Origin: Gardnerella vaginalis ATCC 14018 = JCM 11026
GTDB taxonomy: Bacteria; Actinomycetota; Actinomycetes; Actinomycetales; Bifidobacteriaceae
DNA length: 64,000 nucleotides
Assembly (NCBI RefSeq): GCF_001042655.1
Contig: NZ_AP012332.1
Span: forward strand, 1,178,001 to 1,242,000
Direction of reading: 5' to 3'
The notes under the pieces were generated by a model, which ran no database searches, had not been told where the DNA came from, and saw nothing but the letters and a program-made list of their open reading frames with translations. Positions within the stretch are counted from its first letter, which is position 1. Every line of letters begins with the position of its first letter. Below, piece by piece: positions 35,808 through 44,604 of the stretch. Both the position numbers and the translations under genes were made by a program.

Positions 35808-36060
35808 AGCCTGGACAGATGAAGCGTGGGAAGACTTTGAGTACTGGTCTAAGCAAGATAAGAAAACTCTTAAGAGGATCCTTCAGCTTCTTAAAGATAT
35901 TGATCGCAACGGATATAACGGCATAGGTAAACCAGAACCTCTGAAAGGTGATTTTTCTGGATACTGGAGTAGACGGATTGATGACTGTAACAGAATAGTT
36001 TACCGAATCGATGGAAACATAATGAGAATAGTTCAGTGCGGTTCACATTATGATAGATGA
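35800..36060 (+). CDS. Txe/YoeB-family ribosome-dependent mRNA interferase
   Basis: An 86-residue toxin that cleaves mRNA in the ribosomal A site. Key residues fall at the same numbers as in E. coli YoeB: Glu46 in KPEPLK, Arg65 in NRIVYRI, and His83-Tyr84 at the end. WSRRI precedes Arg65 as in the family. Its gene overlaps the antitoxin gene, which couples their translation. It converges on xerC, ending 10 nt from the xerC stop. Confidence 0.93.
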   Translation: MIKAWTDEAWEDFEYWSKQDKKTLKRILQLLKDIDRNGYNGIGKPEPLKGDFSGYWSRRIDDCNRIVYRIDGNIMRIVQCGSHYDR

Positions 36061-36069
36061 TCGCAAAAT

Positions 36070-37143
36070 CTACGCACGCGGGAAGGCTTGCGAGTAACGC
36101 TGTTTAAGAGCCTGAATAGAAACGTGCGTGTAGCGCTGCGTTGTGTTAAGCGACGAATGCCCCAAAAGCTCCTGAACCTCGCGAAGGTCCGCTCCCCCGT
36201 TGAGCATATGCGTTGCAGCACTGTGACGAAGCGCGTGCGGCGCAACGTCTGGCACGTTTGCAGCAGCTGCAGCCTCGTGAACAATGCTCCTAACAATGCG
36301 CTGGTCAATGCGCTTTGCTCGCACGCCCAAAAACAACGCTTGCGAGCTTGCGGCAGATTTTTCTTGCAGCGCACTTCTCCCACAGTCAAGCCACTTTTTA
36401 CACGCTTTCGCAGCAGGAACACCGAATGGTACTACACGCTGCTTGTTTCCCTTACCTGTAACTTTTACAGTGTGATTTTCAAAATCCATATCTTGCACAT
36501 TAAGACCCGTAAGCTCCCCCACACGCATGCCCGTGGCATATAAAAGCTCTAAAATCGCAGCATTTCTGAGTGCGATTACATACTCTTGTTTCGTTTTTGT
36601 TTGAGATTTTATTTTAGATTTTATTCGCATTTTTATTTGCGACTTTAGTGGTGTATTTTCTTGATGCTCGGTTGCTGGCGACTTATCCACAGCATAATCT
36701 TCAGAACGATCCTCAGCACAATCCAATAACTTTTCCGCTTGCGCCTCGTCTAAAACCGTAGGAAGCTCATTAACAATTTTAGGTGTATTAAGAATTTGCG
36801 CAGGATTTGCGCTAATCAAACCAACGTGTGTAGTCCATGCAAAAAAGCCGCGCACAGCCACTACTTTGCGAGCCAAACTAGAGCGCGCGTGATTCTTATT
36901 AAGCCAATACATCCATTGACGCAGAACGCTTGTAGACACAGAATTTAAATCAGAAAGATCGTTTACACCACACCATTCAAGGCATTGCAAAACATCTACC
37001 CTATATGCGCGAAGAGTGCGACTTCCAAGGCCTTTATTTGAACGCAAATAATCAATATACCGATCGGATAAGTCGGAAGCTTCCGTTGACGATACCAAAC
37101 CATCGTCAAATAATAAATCATTATTATTACGACTGCTAGCCAT
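36070..37143 (-). CDS. xerC: Tyrosine recombinase XerC
   Basis: Second Xer recombinase of the window, 357 residues. The N-terminal binding domain has YLRSNKGLGSRTLRAYRVD. Catalytic parts are LLYATGMRVGELTGL (Arg), APHALRHSAATHML (His, Arg) and LGHSSLNTTQRYTH (His and Tyr nucleophile). A ~40-residue Lys/Gln-rich insertion (DKSPATEHQENTPLKS, then repeated KSK/KTK) splits the two domains and carries a copy of the dispersed motif. It lies 42 nt downstream of rnc on the same strand. XerC is preferred because the other homologue sits beside parA like typical XerD. Confidence 0.9.
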   Translation of the reverse strand: MASSRNNNDLLFDDGLVSSTEASDLSDRYIDYLRSNKGLGSRTLRAYRVDVLQCLEWCGVNDLSDLNSVSTSVLRQWMYWLNKNHARSSLARKVVAVRGFFAWTTHVGLISANPAQILNTPKIVNELPTVLDEAQAEKLLDCAEDRSEDYAVDKSPATEHQENTPLKSQIKMRIKSKIKSQTKTKQEYVIALRNAAILELLYATGMRVGELTGLNVQDMDFENHTVKVTGKGNKQRVVPFGVPAAKACKKWLDCGRSALQEKSAASSQALFLGVRAKRIDQRIVRSIVHEAAAAANVPDVAPHALRHSAATHMLNGGADLREVQELLGHSSLNTTQRYTHVSIQALKQRYSQAFPRA

Positions 37144-37185
37144 AGAACCGCCTCAAATCGCCTATATCACAGCAATCAGAAAGCT

Positions 37186-38061
37186 CTAATTACCGCTTTC
37201 TCCGCTAGACTTACGCCTTCTATCCAACACGTGCCAAGCTTTATCTGCAGCAGCAAGCTGAGCCTTGCGCTTGCTAGAGCCATCCGCCTCACCCAACAGC
37301 TCGTCGCCGCTTTCGTGTGCCAAAACCGCGCGCGCATGGAACACGGGCGCATAATCTGGGCCAGAAACCGACATCCTATATTGCGGCTCGTCAAGCCCCA
37401 TCTCGTGCGCCAAAACCGTAAGCGAAGTCTTCCAATCCAGAGCAGGACCTTCTGTAAGAACCTCCGCCAAAGTGTCGTCAATCAAACGATGCACTACAGC
37501 GCGCGCCTCGTCAATGCCATGCTCAACAAAAGTCGCGCCAATAAGCGCCTCAACAATATCGCACAAAATCGAGTCTTTTTGAGCGCCGCCATGCTCCATC
37601 TCGCCATGACCCAAAAGAATATACGGTCCAACGTGCAACTTATCTCGCGCAACCGCGCTCAAAGCCCACTCCGAAACAGCCTTAGCGCGAAGCTTAGCCA
37701 ACTGACCTTCCGTCATATCTGGGTGAGCAGAAAACAGCGTTTCTGTAGAAACAAGCTCCAAAACAGCGTCTCCCAAAAACTCTAGACGCTCGTAGTTTTT
37801 AGTGCCTGGATGCTCGTGCGAAAACGAGCGATGAGTGAGCGCCTCAACAAGTAAATCTGGCGAAATCGTAGTACCGAGCGCGCGTAAAAGCTCCTGAGTA
37901 GGGTCACCATCATGAGTATGTCCGTCTTTAGAACGCGTAACACCTATGCTGCTAGTTCTAGCATTTTCTGGATGATTTGGGTTCTGATAATTGCGATTTT
38001 GAACGTCATTTTTTACATCATCTTGAATGTCATGCTGATCTTTTGTATTGTTCCCACTCAT
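37186..38061 (-). CDS. rnc: Ribonuclease III
   Basis: Cleaves double-stranded RNA in rRNA and mRNA maturation. I place the start at the ATG at 38061 (291 residues): the frame is open upstream to 38160, but that part crosses the rpmF terminator region. After a ~55-residue Asn/Asp-rich lead come the RNase III domain (LTHRSFSHE, then the signature NYERLEFLGDAVLEL and the late DIVEALIGATFVEHG) and the dsRNA-binding domain (DWKTSLTVLAHEMGL, then GEADGSSKRKAQLAAADKAW). No ribosome-binding site precedes the ATG; TATAAT ends 9 nt upstream, which suggests a nearly leaderless mRNA. xerC follows. Confidence 0.95.
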   Translation of the reverse strand: MSGNNTKDQHDIQDDVKNDVQNRNYQNPNHPENARTSSIGVTRSKDGHTHDGDPTQELLRALGTTISPDLLVEALTHRSFSHEHPGTKNYERLEFLGDAVLELVSTETLFSAHPDMTEGQLAKLRAKAVSEWALSAVARDKLHVGPYILLGHGEMEHGGAQKDSILCDIVEALIGATFVEHGIDEARAVVHRLIDDTLAEVLTEGPALDWKTSLTVLAHEMGLDEPQYRMSVSGPDYAPVFHARAVLAHESGDELLGEADGSSKRKAQLAAADKAWHVLDRRRKSSGESGN

Positions 38062-38076
38062 ATTTTCAACATTATA
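38062..38076 (-). promoter_or_regulatory. rnc promoter -10 with almost no leader
   Basis: TATAAT occupies 38071-38076 on the minus strand, and only 9 nt separate it from the rnc ATG. Transcription would start 0-3 nt before the codon. No Shine-Dalgarno sequence is present. Confidence 0.55.
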
Positions 38077-38146
38077 GCGCATGCGTTGAAGTCGTTGATT
38101 TACAACCTCATGCAATTTCAAGCTCAATAAAAGCGTGCAAAAACAC

Positions 38147-38177
38147 AAGAACCCTGCCACCCGTCGATGGCAGGGTT
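38147..38177 (-). terminator. rpmF terminator hairpin
   Basis: An 11-13 bp stem built from AAGAACCCTGCCA and TGGCAGGGTTCTT lies about 20 nt past the rpmF stop. On the minus strand a GTGTTTTTG stretch follows, and the other side has TTCTTTT, so it may work both ways. Confidence 0.8.
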
Positions 38178-38192
38178 CTTTTAAAATACAAC

Positions 38193-38387
38193 CTACTTGG
38201 TGTGCGCAGAGCGAATTGCTTCGCGATACACGCGACCGCGGAAGTTACCGCAGGTTGGGCAAGCCATGTGAGACAACGCTGGCGAACCGCAGTTCGGGCA
38301 GGTAATAGTCTGCACGGCAGAAGCCTTCCAATTGGCGCGACGCGAATGAGTATTAGCGCGCGAGGTCTTGTACTTTGGCAGTGCCAT
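38193..38387 (-). CDS. rpmF: 50S ribosomal protein L32
   Basis: 64 residues, the usual size. It begins [17 protein letters not shown] and has the zinc ribbon CPNCG...CPTCG (C+ form). The ATG follows AGAGGAAAG. As in other bacteria it sits downstream of a DUF177 (YceD) gene, about 120 nt away, and is followed by rnc after a terminator. Confidence 0.97.
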   Translation of the reverse strand: MALPKYKTSRANTHSRRANWKASAVQTITCPNCGSPALSHMACPTCGNFRGRVYREAIRSAHTK

Positions 38388-38510
38388 AATCTTTCCTCTA
38401 TTTCGTTCAACCGATTGAGCTTAAGCGTTCTGTATATTACAGCAAGCGCCATACATTATTCAGAATCGCACTACATGGCAGGTCGTCGCGCACTACGTAA
38501 TTAGTGTAAA

Positions 38511-39155
38511 TCAGCAGCGATTTTGCGAGTTTTCAAGCTTTTGCTTAAGTCCCTCAAGCGCCGCAAAACGAATATCCGTAATATCGTGATGATGATCTGG
38601 ATGCTCGTTCAAGTTTTCTCCACATTGCGAGCAAAGGCCCTTGCAATCTGGCTCACACAAAGGTTTAAGCGGCAGCTCGCTAACCATTGTGTCCCTAATA
38701 AATGCCTCGATATCAGCAAAGTCGCCTCCGCCAACCAGTGGATACACGTTTCCAGAATCGTCGCCCTCGTCCCAAATATCAGCATCTTCTAAATCATCAT
38801 TATCGCCATTAGATCTATTAAATTTGGAATTATTGGAACGCGCACCACCCTTGCTTTCCACCTGTGCAAAGAACGCGCACACATCGACGCTCCAATCCCT
38901 ATGCAACGGCATCAGGCATCTAGAGCACTCTGCGTGTACGCGCGCTGTAATCGTACCCTGGAACATAAGCCCATCCACTACGGAATCAAAGTTGCAGTCT
39001 ACTGTAACATCGCTCCCTGGCTTCACGCCAATAACGCTGTCTCCTATACCTTCTGGCGCCGGGAAAACGCGATGCAATTGCATGCTACTTCCTGCTCGTG
39101 CCGCCATTTGCGCAACTGGTACCGCCCATAAAGACTGGGAGGGATGCGATGCCAT
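38511..39155 (-). CDS. DUF177 (YceD/YlbN) family protein
   Basis: 214 residues; the family is found next to rpmF across bacteria and is linked to 23S rRNA or ribosome metabolism. Visible parts are VDCNFDSVVDGLMFQGTI, ECSRCLMPLHRDWSVDVC and the terminal PLCEPDCKGLCSQCGENLNE, whose four Cys form a probable zinc site. The middle has an acidic Asn/Asp stretch. The ATG follows AAAGGAAC. It is downstream of the DivIVA-like gene by 2 nt, suggesting one transcript. Confidence 0.9.
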   Translation of the reverse strand: MASHPSQSLWAVPVAQMAARAGSSMQLHRVFPAPEGIGDSVIGVKPGSDVTVDCNFDSVVDGLMFQGTITARVHAECSRCLMPLHRDWSVDVCAFFAQVESKGGARSNNSKFNRSNGDNDDLEDADIWDEGDDSGNVYPLVGGGDFADIEAFIRDTMVSELPLKPLCEPDCKGLCSQCGENLNEHPDHHHDITDIRFAALEGLKQKLENSQNRC

Positions 39156-39157
39156 TT

Positions 39158-40087
39158 TTAGTTCCTTTCTTCGCTTTCGTTTACAACTTCTCCATTAACT
39201 TGTCTGTTAATCTCGTCTTGCACATGCGCCGCCGCACGCCTGCGTTCTTCTAGAACTCGCTGACCTGCTTGAACATCCTGCTCTAGCTTGTCTAACTGCT
39301 GTTTTAAACCTTCCATAACCGTAGCACTGTACTGATCTGCACCACGCGTGAGTTTATCAGCCTTTGCCTGCGCCTCGTTTACGATTCCTTGCGCCTGATT
39401 TCTTGCAATGGCGACCACGTTTTCTTGCCCAGCCAAGAATTTAGCTCTCTCTTGTGCTTCTTCAATCATCTGAGCAGCCTGGCTTTGCGCAGAGCTTACG
39501 ATTGAATTTGCTTGAGCCTGAGCTGTGCGCAAGCGCCTCTCTGCCTCTCGCATTAATGCACTCGCGCGCTCAAGTTGCACTGGTAGCATGTCTTTTAACC
39601 TAGATAAGTAGTCGCCGAATTCTTCGCGATCAATCTTTGCCATTCCAGCAGAAAACAGCACGCCTTTTGCTTCATTTAATGTGGTTTCCATTGTGTCGAT
39701 TATGTCGTAAACTGTTGTGAATTCTTCACGCGACTTTGTTCGCACTTCTTCGCTTACTGTTTGCGGATTAGCGGCTTTAAACACGTTTTCTTTTTCATCT
39801 TCAAATTCTATTGCACCACCGTCTTCGCGTTCACGCAAATCTGGCATTGGGAACAAGTTTTGCGCATTATCGCCAGCAGCCGCAGAATCAGCAGAAGAAT
39901 CGCCAGCAACCGTAGAATCGCCAGCACTATCATCCTTAGTTTTATTTGCCGCAGGCACTGCGTCGTAAGCTTCAAAAGCAGCACTGGGCGAATCATCGTT
40001 GTTTGCAATCACTGGATTTAATGGCAACTTTTGGCTGCGATTTGCCGATACTTGGCTTTCCATTGTGTCGTCTTCGTTTTCGCTCAT
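39158..40087 (-). CDS. DivIVA-like coiled-coil protein
   Basis: 309 residues. The first ~105 are acidic and low in complexity, with repeated Ala/Gly/Asp/Ser (STVAGDSSADSAAAGDN) partly encoded by copies of the dispersed 22-nt motif. From about residue 120 the protein is a long coiled coil (DIIDTMETTLNEAKGVL, then ALMREAERRLRTAQAQAN and VQAGQRVLEERRRAAAHV), as in DivIVA/SepIVA-type proteins placed next to coaD in actinobacteria. A role in cell division or polar growth is inferred. There is no membrane segment. The ATG follows AGGAG. Confidence 0.8.
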   Translation of the reverse strand: MSENEDDTMESQVSANRSQKLPLNPVIANNDDSPSAAFEAYDAVPAANKTKDDSAGDSTVAGDSSADSAAAGDNAQNLFPMPDLREREDGGAIEFEDEKENVFKAANPQTVSEEVRTKSREEFTTVYDIIDTMETTLNEAKGVLFSAGMAKIDREEFGDYLSRLKDMLPVQLERASALMREAERRLRTAQAQANSIVSSAQSQAAQMIEEAQERAKFLAGQENVVAIARNQAQGIVNEAQAKADKLTRGADQYSATVMEGLKQQLDKLEQDVQAGQRVLEERRRAAAHVQDEINRQVNGEVVNESEERN

Positions 40088-40160
40088 TTTTTCTCCTTCG
40101 CTAAGTAGCTGCTCTCTGTTTCTCCTAATAATTTTATTTTATTATTTTAATTTTATGACT

Positions 40161-40730
40161 TTATTGTACGTATTTTTGTGATATTGCAATTGTTTTAGAA
40201 AAAACGTTCTGTAAAAGTGGAACCACATTATCTGGCACCATTCCCGAAACGTCTCCGCCGTGACGAGCAACATCTTTTACAACGGAGCTAGAAACATGTT
40301 CCAAAATAGGGTCTGCAGGCAGGAACATGGTTTCTATCCCAGCAAGCTTGCGATTAACCAGAGCCATTCCAAGCTCCGCCTCATAGTCACCATTTTGGCG
40401 CAATCCTTTAACTATTACGGTTGCGCCGACTTTTTTGCAATAATCTGTGATAAGACCATCTGTTGAGGCAACAACTATTTTGCACGCTGGCGACTGTGCT
40501 GCTCCGCATAAAGGTGGAGCAAATTCCCCGACTGGAAAATCATTTTTTAGGTTTTTAACAGCATTGCGAATAATATCCACACGCTCCGATTCGGAAAACA
40601 TTGGCGTTTTTGCCGCGTTAACAGCTACCAAAACATGCACTTCTTTAAAGAGATGCGTACAACGTTGTATCACGTCTAAGTGTCCGGCTGTAACGGGATC
40701 GTAGGAGCCTGGGCAAACAGCTATAGTCAT
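40161..40730 (-). CDS. coaD: Phosphopantetheine adenylyltransferase
   Basis: Adds AMP to 4'-phosphopantetheine in CoA synthesis. The start is [21 protein letters not shown] with the nucleotidyltransferase HxGH motif (TAGH). The family block [17 protein letters not shown] and the late [28 protein letters not shown] follow. At 189 residues it is longer than the usual ~160, through an insertion around residues 72-82 ([15 protein letters not shown]). There is no ribosome-binding site; TGGTAATCT ends 6 nt before the ATG, suggesting leaderless expression. Confidence 0.95.
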   Translation of the reverse strand: MTIAVCPGSYDPVTAGHLDVIQRCTHLFKEVHVLVAVNAAKTPMFSESERVDIIRNAVKNLKNDFPVGEFAPPLCGAAQSPACKIVVASTDGLITDYCKKVGATVIVKGLRQNGDYEAELGMALVNRKLAGIETMFLPADPILEHVSSSVVKDVARHGGDVSGMVPDNVVPLLQNVFSKTIAISQKYVQ

Positions 40731-41049
40731 GCTTTTAGATTACCACGAATCTGACACGAGTCTGACACGAATCAGGCATGAGCTAGACATAAGCTAGACA
40801 TAAGCCTATTTTTCCTGATTGTGTTTCTTTTTCCCCGCGTTTGTTCCCATATTTGACGTTTTGATAAACAAACACGGGCAAAATACGCAGCTCGAAGTCG
40901 TCGATTCGCGCGGCGAAAAATCGAGAATCCCCACGCACTAATAGTAGATAGGCGTAGGACTATGATTGGCTGCAGGTAAAAGTCGCTTATAAAAGTCGTA
41001 AAGAACGCGCTTTAAGTTTGATTACTAAAATCGCAAGAAAGGATTGAAA
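40731..41049. other. Divergent coaD-pncB intergenic region
   Basis: 319 nt without a gene. It holds short direct repeats (CTGACACGA twice, TAGACATAAGC twice). A remnant of the composite repeat (GCTCGAAGTCGTCGATTCG and GCGAAAAATCGAGAATC) lies at about 40890-40932. The coaD promoter abuts the coaD start. Confidence 0.6.
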
Positions 41050-42459
41050 ATGCTTGATTCTTTTGATTTCTCAAAGTCCGAAGCAAAGTCTGAAGTAAAG
41101 TCTTACACAAACTCTTCCGTACTCATGACAGACATGTACGAGTACACAATGCTCGACGCAGCACTAAAAGACGGAACAGCAAATCGCAAATGCGTTTTTG
41201 AGATTTTTACTAGGCACCTTCCTCAAGGCCGCCGCTACGGAGTGGTAGCAGGCACAGGCAGAATCCTAGAGGAGCTAGCGCGATTCCACTTTAGCGACGA
41301 TGACTTGCGATTTTTGCAAGACCGCAAAATTGTAAGCAAAGACACCATTAAATGGCTAGAAAACTACCATTTTAGCGGCAAAATCCGCGGTTACAGAGAA
41401 GGCGAAATGTTCTTCCCAGATTCGCCGATTTTGCAAGTTGAAGGCACTTTTGGCGAGTGCACGTTGCTAGAAACGTTGCTACTTTCCGTGCTTAACTACG
41501 ATTGCGCAGTGGCGAGCGCCGCCGCACGCATGGTTTCCGCGTCTGCTGGAAGGCCGTGCATGGATATGGGTGGCAGGCGCACAAACGAGTGGTCGGCTGT
41601 GGCTGCTTCTCGCGCGGCGGTAATCGGCGGTTTTAAAGGCACGGCAAACCTGCTTGCGGCAAAGCTTTACGGGCTTAAGGCGATTGGAACGGCCGCGCAT
41701 TGCTTTACGCTTGTGCACGATTCGGAGCGCGATGCCTTTGAGTCACAAATTGCAGCACTCGGAAAAGGAACAACGTTGCTTGTAGACACATACAACGTAG
41801 AAGAGGCTGTTAAAACCGCCGTGCAAGTTGCTGGTGCAGATCTTGGCGGTGTGCGCATTGATTCGGGCGATTTGTGCGTTATGGCTCGTCGCGTTCGCGC
41901 TCAGCTCGATGCGTTGGGTGCTAAAAATACTAAAATCACGGTTACGAACGATTTGGACGAGTATGCGCTCGCATCTTTGCAAAATGCGCCAGTTGATTCC
42001 TACGGCATTGGAACAATGCTTGTTACAGGTTCGGGCGCGCCTACTTGCGCAATGGTTTATAAGCTTACGGAGCGCGAGGGCGCGGATGGAGTTATGCAAC
42101 CTGTTGCTAAGAAGTCTAAGAATAAGGCGACTGTTCCAGGGCGTAAGCTTGCGTACCGTTCCTACGATTTTAGCGGCGGTGCAAATGGCGGCGTGGCTAG
42201 CAATGGCGTAGCCGATTGTGAGCATGTAATTTCTGGCTCGGAGAGTGTCCTCGCGACTTTTAAGCCGCAAGATTCTTGGGAAGATTTGCTAGTTGACTAC
42301 GTGCAAAATGGCGAATTTAATACGGAGTTTATGGGTCATGACGCAATTATGCGAGCACAGGACTATTGTGCTAGAGCACTTAGCAGACTTCCGATTTCTG
42401 CTCAAAGTCTTATGCGTGGCGACCCTGCTATTCCTACAGAAATCAACGTTTTAGGCTAA
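41050..42459 (+). CDS. pncB: Nicotinate phosphoribosyltransferase
   Basis: Makes nicotinate mononucleotide from nicotinate and PRPP for NAD salvage. The ATG at 41050 is well spaced from AAAGGA; a TTG at 41044 in frame is too close to that site. About 469 residues. Diagnostic parts are LMTDMYEYTMLDAALKDG at the start, MDMGGRRTNEW, GLKAIGTAAHCFTLVHDSE with the phosphorylated His expected here, and GGVRIDSGDLCVMARRV. A low-complexity region near residue 370 follows GRKLAYRSYDFSG. It overlaps the convergent DUF3039 gene by 4 nt. Confidence 0.95.
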   Translation: MLDSFDFSKSEAKSEVKSYTNSSVLMTDMYEYTMLDAALKDGTANRKCVFEIFTRHLPQGRRYGVVAGTGRILEELARFHFSDDDLRFLQDRKIVSKDTIKWLENYHFSGKIRGYREGEMFFPDSPILQVEGTFGECTLLETLLLSVLNYDCAVASAAARMVSASAGRPCMDMGGRRTNEWSAVAASRAAVIGGFKGTANLLAAKLYGLKAIGTAAHCFTLVHDSERDAFESQIAALGKGTTLLVDTYNVEEAVKTAVQVAGADLGGVRIDSGDLCVMARRVRAQLDALGAKNTKITVTNDLDEYALASLQNAPVDSYGIGTMLVTGSGAPTCAMVYKLTEREGADGVMQPVAKKSKNKATVPGRKLAYRSYDFSGGANGGVASNGVADCEHVISGSESVLATFKPQDSWEDLLVDYVQNGEFNTEFMGHDAIMRAQDYCARALSRLPISAQSLMRGDPAIPTEINVLG

Positions 42460-42803
42460 AAGCCCAGATTGTTCATCTCTTCGTAGATTTTTTTGCACTC
42501 TGGGCAAACAGGATAGTCGTTAGCTTCGCGCTTTGGAATCCATACTTTTCCACACAGTGCTACAACTGGGCGGCCAGTCAAGCGCGATTCGATTACGCGA
42601 TCCTTGGAAACGTAGTGTGCAAAGCGGTCTGCGTCACCGCCATCGTCCATTCGTGCTGATTCATCTACCTCTGGCTTTTCAAGTACGCTCGTGCTTGTGC
42701 TAGACCCAGAATCTGGGAGGCTTTGTGAATCGTCTTCCATAACAGCGTTCAAATTAGCAGCGTTTGGATCTTCGCTATACTTTGAATCATTTGAAAACGT
42801 CAT
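42456..42803 (-). CDS. DUF3039 family protein
   Basis: 115 residues; the ATG at 42803 follows AAAGGGA. An acidic Asn/Ser-rich lead is followed by FAHYVSKDRVIESRLTGRPVVALCG and KVWIPKREANDYPVCPECKKIYEEM. The single Cys of LCG and the CPEC pair look like a zinc site. The family is confined to actinobacteria as far as I recall, and its function is unknown. It converges on pncB with a 4-nt overlap and diverges from cysS. Confidence 0.88.
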   Translation of the reverse strand: MTFSNDSKYSEDPNAANLNAVMEDDSQSLPDSGSSTSTSVLEKPEVDESARMDDGGDADRFAHYVSKDRVIESRLTGRPVVALCGKVWIPKREANDYPVCPECKKIYEEMNNLGF

Positions 42804-42929
42804 TGCATCCCTTTCGTACAAATCGCGCTTTGTTGATTGCGACTCATGTTTATACAAGCATAAGTCATAATCGCAACAAATACTCGAATCGACAACCTCG
42901 AGCTTAACGCGTGAGTTATTAGCTAAACA

Positions 42930-42942
42930 TATAATTGAGATT
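42930..42942 (+). promoter_or_regulatory. cysS -10 box with leaderless start
   Basis: TATAAT at 42930-42935 lies 7 nt before the cysS ATG at 42943, with no Shine-Dalgarno sequence between. The transcript should begin at or within a base of the start codon. A clear -35 is not seen. Confidence 0.6.
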
Positions 42943-44532
42943 ATGCTTGAAAATACGAACAGAACTCTTACAGCAGCAGCGGCACGATTGCGCCTATATA
43001 ACACAGCAACGCACAACACTAGCGGGTTTACAACAGTTACTCCTGGCCACGTTGGCATGTACGTGTGTGGCGCAACTGTGCAAAGCTCACCTCATATAGG
43101 TCATATTCGCGCAGCAATCGCCTTCGATGTTGTTCGCCGATGGCTTTTGCGCCTTGGCTACACTGTTACTTTTGTTAGAAATGTTACAGATATTGACGAT
43201 AAAATCATCAAAAAAGCTAGCGAAAATGGCCAAACATGGTGGCAGCGCGCCTACATTTACGAGCGCGAGTTCACTAAAGCTTACAACACTCTTGGCGTTA
43301 TGCCGCCTACTGTGGAGCCGCGCGCGACTGGTCACATAAACGATATGGTGGAGCTTATACAGCGCTTGATTAATCGCGGACACGCATACGCAATAACAGA
43401 CGCGAATGGCAATCCTACTGGAAACGTGTATTTTAGTGTGCCAAGTTGGCAAGATTACGGCGCGCTAACGCATCAAAATGGTAATTCAGACGGCAGCAAT
43501 AGCGACGACAAATCCAGCAAAGCCGACAAATACAATCCAGTTGACCCTGCTGACGCAAGCCCAGATAAGCATGATGCTCGCGATTTTGCACTTTGGAAAG
43601 CACCTTGCGATTTTGACCAAAAAGACGCGCGCTGGAACACGCCGTTTGGAGCAGGACGCCCAGGTTGGCACATTGAATGCTCAGCAATGAGCCACCGCTA
43701 TCTTGGCGATTCCTTCGACATTCACGGCGGCGGACTAGACTTGCGCTTCCCACACCACGAAAACGAGATGGCACAAACACTCGCTGCTGGATGGAAGAGT
43801 GCAAACGTGTGGATGCACTCCGCGTGGGTTACATCTAAGGGCGAAAAAATGAGCAAATCCCTTGGAAACGGTCTTTCTGTTCCATCTGTTTTAGCTCAAA
43901 AATCCGCGTGGGTCGTGCGATACGCGCTAGGCGGCGTGCAGTACCGCGCAATGCTTGAGTGGTCGGATCAATCTTTGACCGAGGCACAATCTGCTTATGA
44001 TCGCATATCTAACTTCCTCGAGCGCGCAAATCGCGTAATCGAAAATCAGCCAGATTATGCGGAAGTTCAAAGCGTTGATGCAGATAATCTTCCAAAAGAT
44101 TTTACTAAAGCTATGAACGACGATATTAACGTTTCGGGCGCGTTGGCTGCGATTTTTACTGCGATTCGCTCTGGTAACGCGCTTTTGGATGACTATGCGC
44201 AAAATCAAAACGAAAATCAAAGCAACGGCATTAAAAGCCTTATTAAGACTTGTGTTTTGCAAGTTCGTGCAATGCTAGACACTCTTGGACTAGACCCTTA
44301 TTCTCCACAATGGCGCAATCTGTCGCAAAAATCGCAAGATTTAGGTGCGAATAATGGCGCAAGCGCGGAGCATAAGGTTCTTGAATCTTTGATTGCAAAT
44401 CAGCTTGAACAAAGGGCTATTGCACGCGCAGCTAAGGATTTTGCACGCGCAGACGCGATTCGCGACTCTTTAACCGCCGCTGGCGTTGTAATCGAAGATT
44501 GCGCACAAGGGTCATCGTGGCATTTGTCTTAA
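42943..44532 (+). CDS. cysS: Cysteinyl-tRNA synthetase
   Basis: Charges tRNA-Cys. The 529 residues include the zinc Cys and signature MYVCGATVQSSPHIGHIRA (HIGH motif at about residues 49-52), FVRNVTDIDDKIIKKA, WHIECSAMSHRYLG with the zinc-binding Cys and following FDIHGGGLDLRFPHHENE, and the KMSKSLGN loop. It is longer than usual owing to an Asn/Asp/Ser insertion near residues 180-205 and a Gln/Asn-rich stretch near 425. It appears leaderless. Neighbours are ffh (73 nt downstream) and the divergent DUF3039. Confidence 0.96.
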   Translation: MLENTNRTLTAAAARLRLYNTATHNTSGFTTVTPGHVGMYVCGATVQSSPHIGHIRAAIAFDVVRRWLLRLGYTVTFVRNVTDIDDKIIKKASENGQTWWQRAYIYEREFTKAYNTLGVMPPTVEPRATGHINDMVELIQRLINRGHAYAITDANGNPTGNVYFSVPSWQDYGALTHQNGNSDGSNSDDKSSKADKYNPVDPADASPDKHDARDFALWKAPCDFDQKDARWNTPFGAGRPGWHIECSAMSHRYLGDSFDIHGGGLDLRFPHHENEMAQTLAAGWKSANVWMHSAWVTSKGEKMSKSLGNGLSVPSVLAQKSAWVVRYALGGVQYRAMLEWSDQSLTEAQSAYDRISNFLERANRVIENQPDYAEVQSVDADNLPKDFTKAMNDDINVSGALAAIFTAIRSGNALLDDYAQNQNENQSNGIKSLIKTCVLQVRAMLDTLGLDPYSPQWRNLSQKSQDLGANNGASAEHKVLESLIANQLEQRAIARAAKDFARADAIRDSLTAAGVVIEDCAQGSSWHLS

Positions 44533-44604
44533 GTAAAAGCAATGTAAACATGATAAAAAGCAATACAACAAAACATTCCAAACAACCTGTAGAATAGAGC
44601 AATT

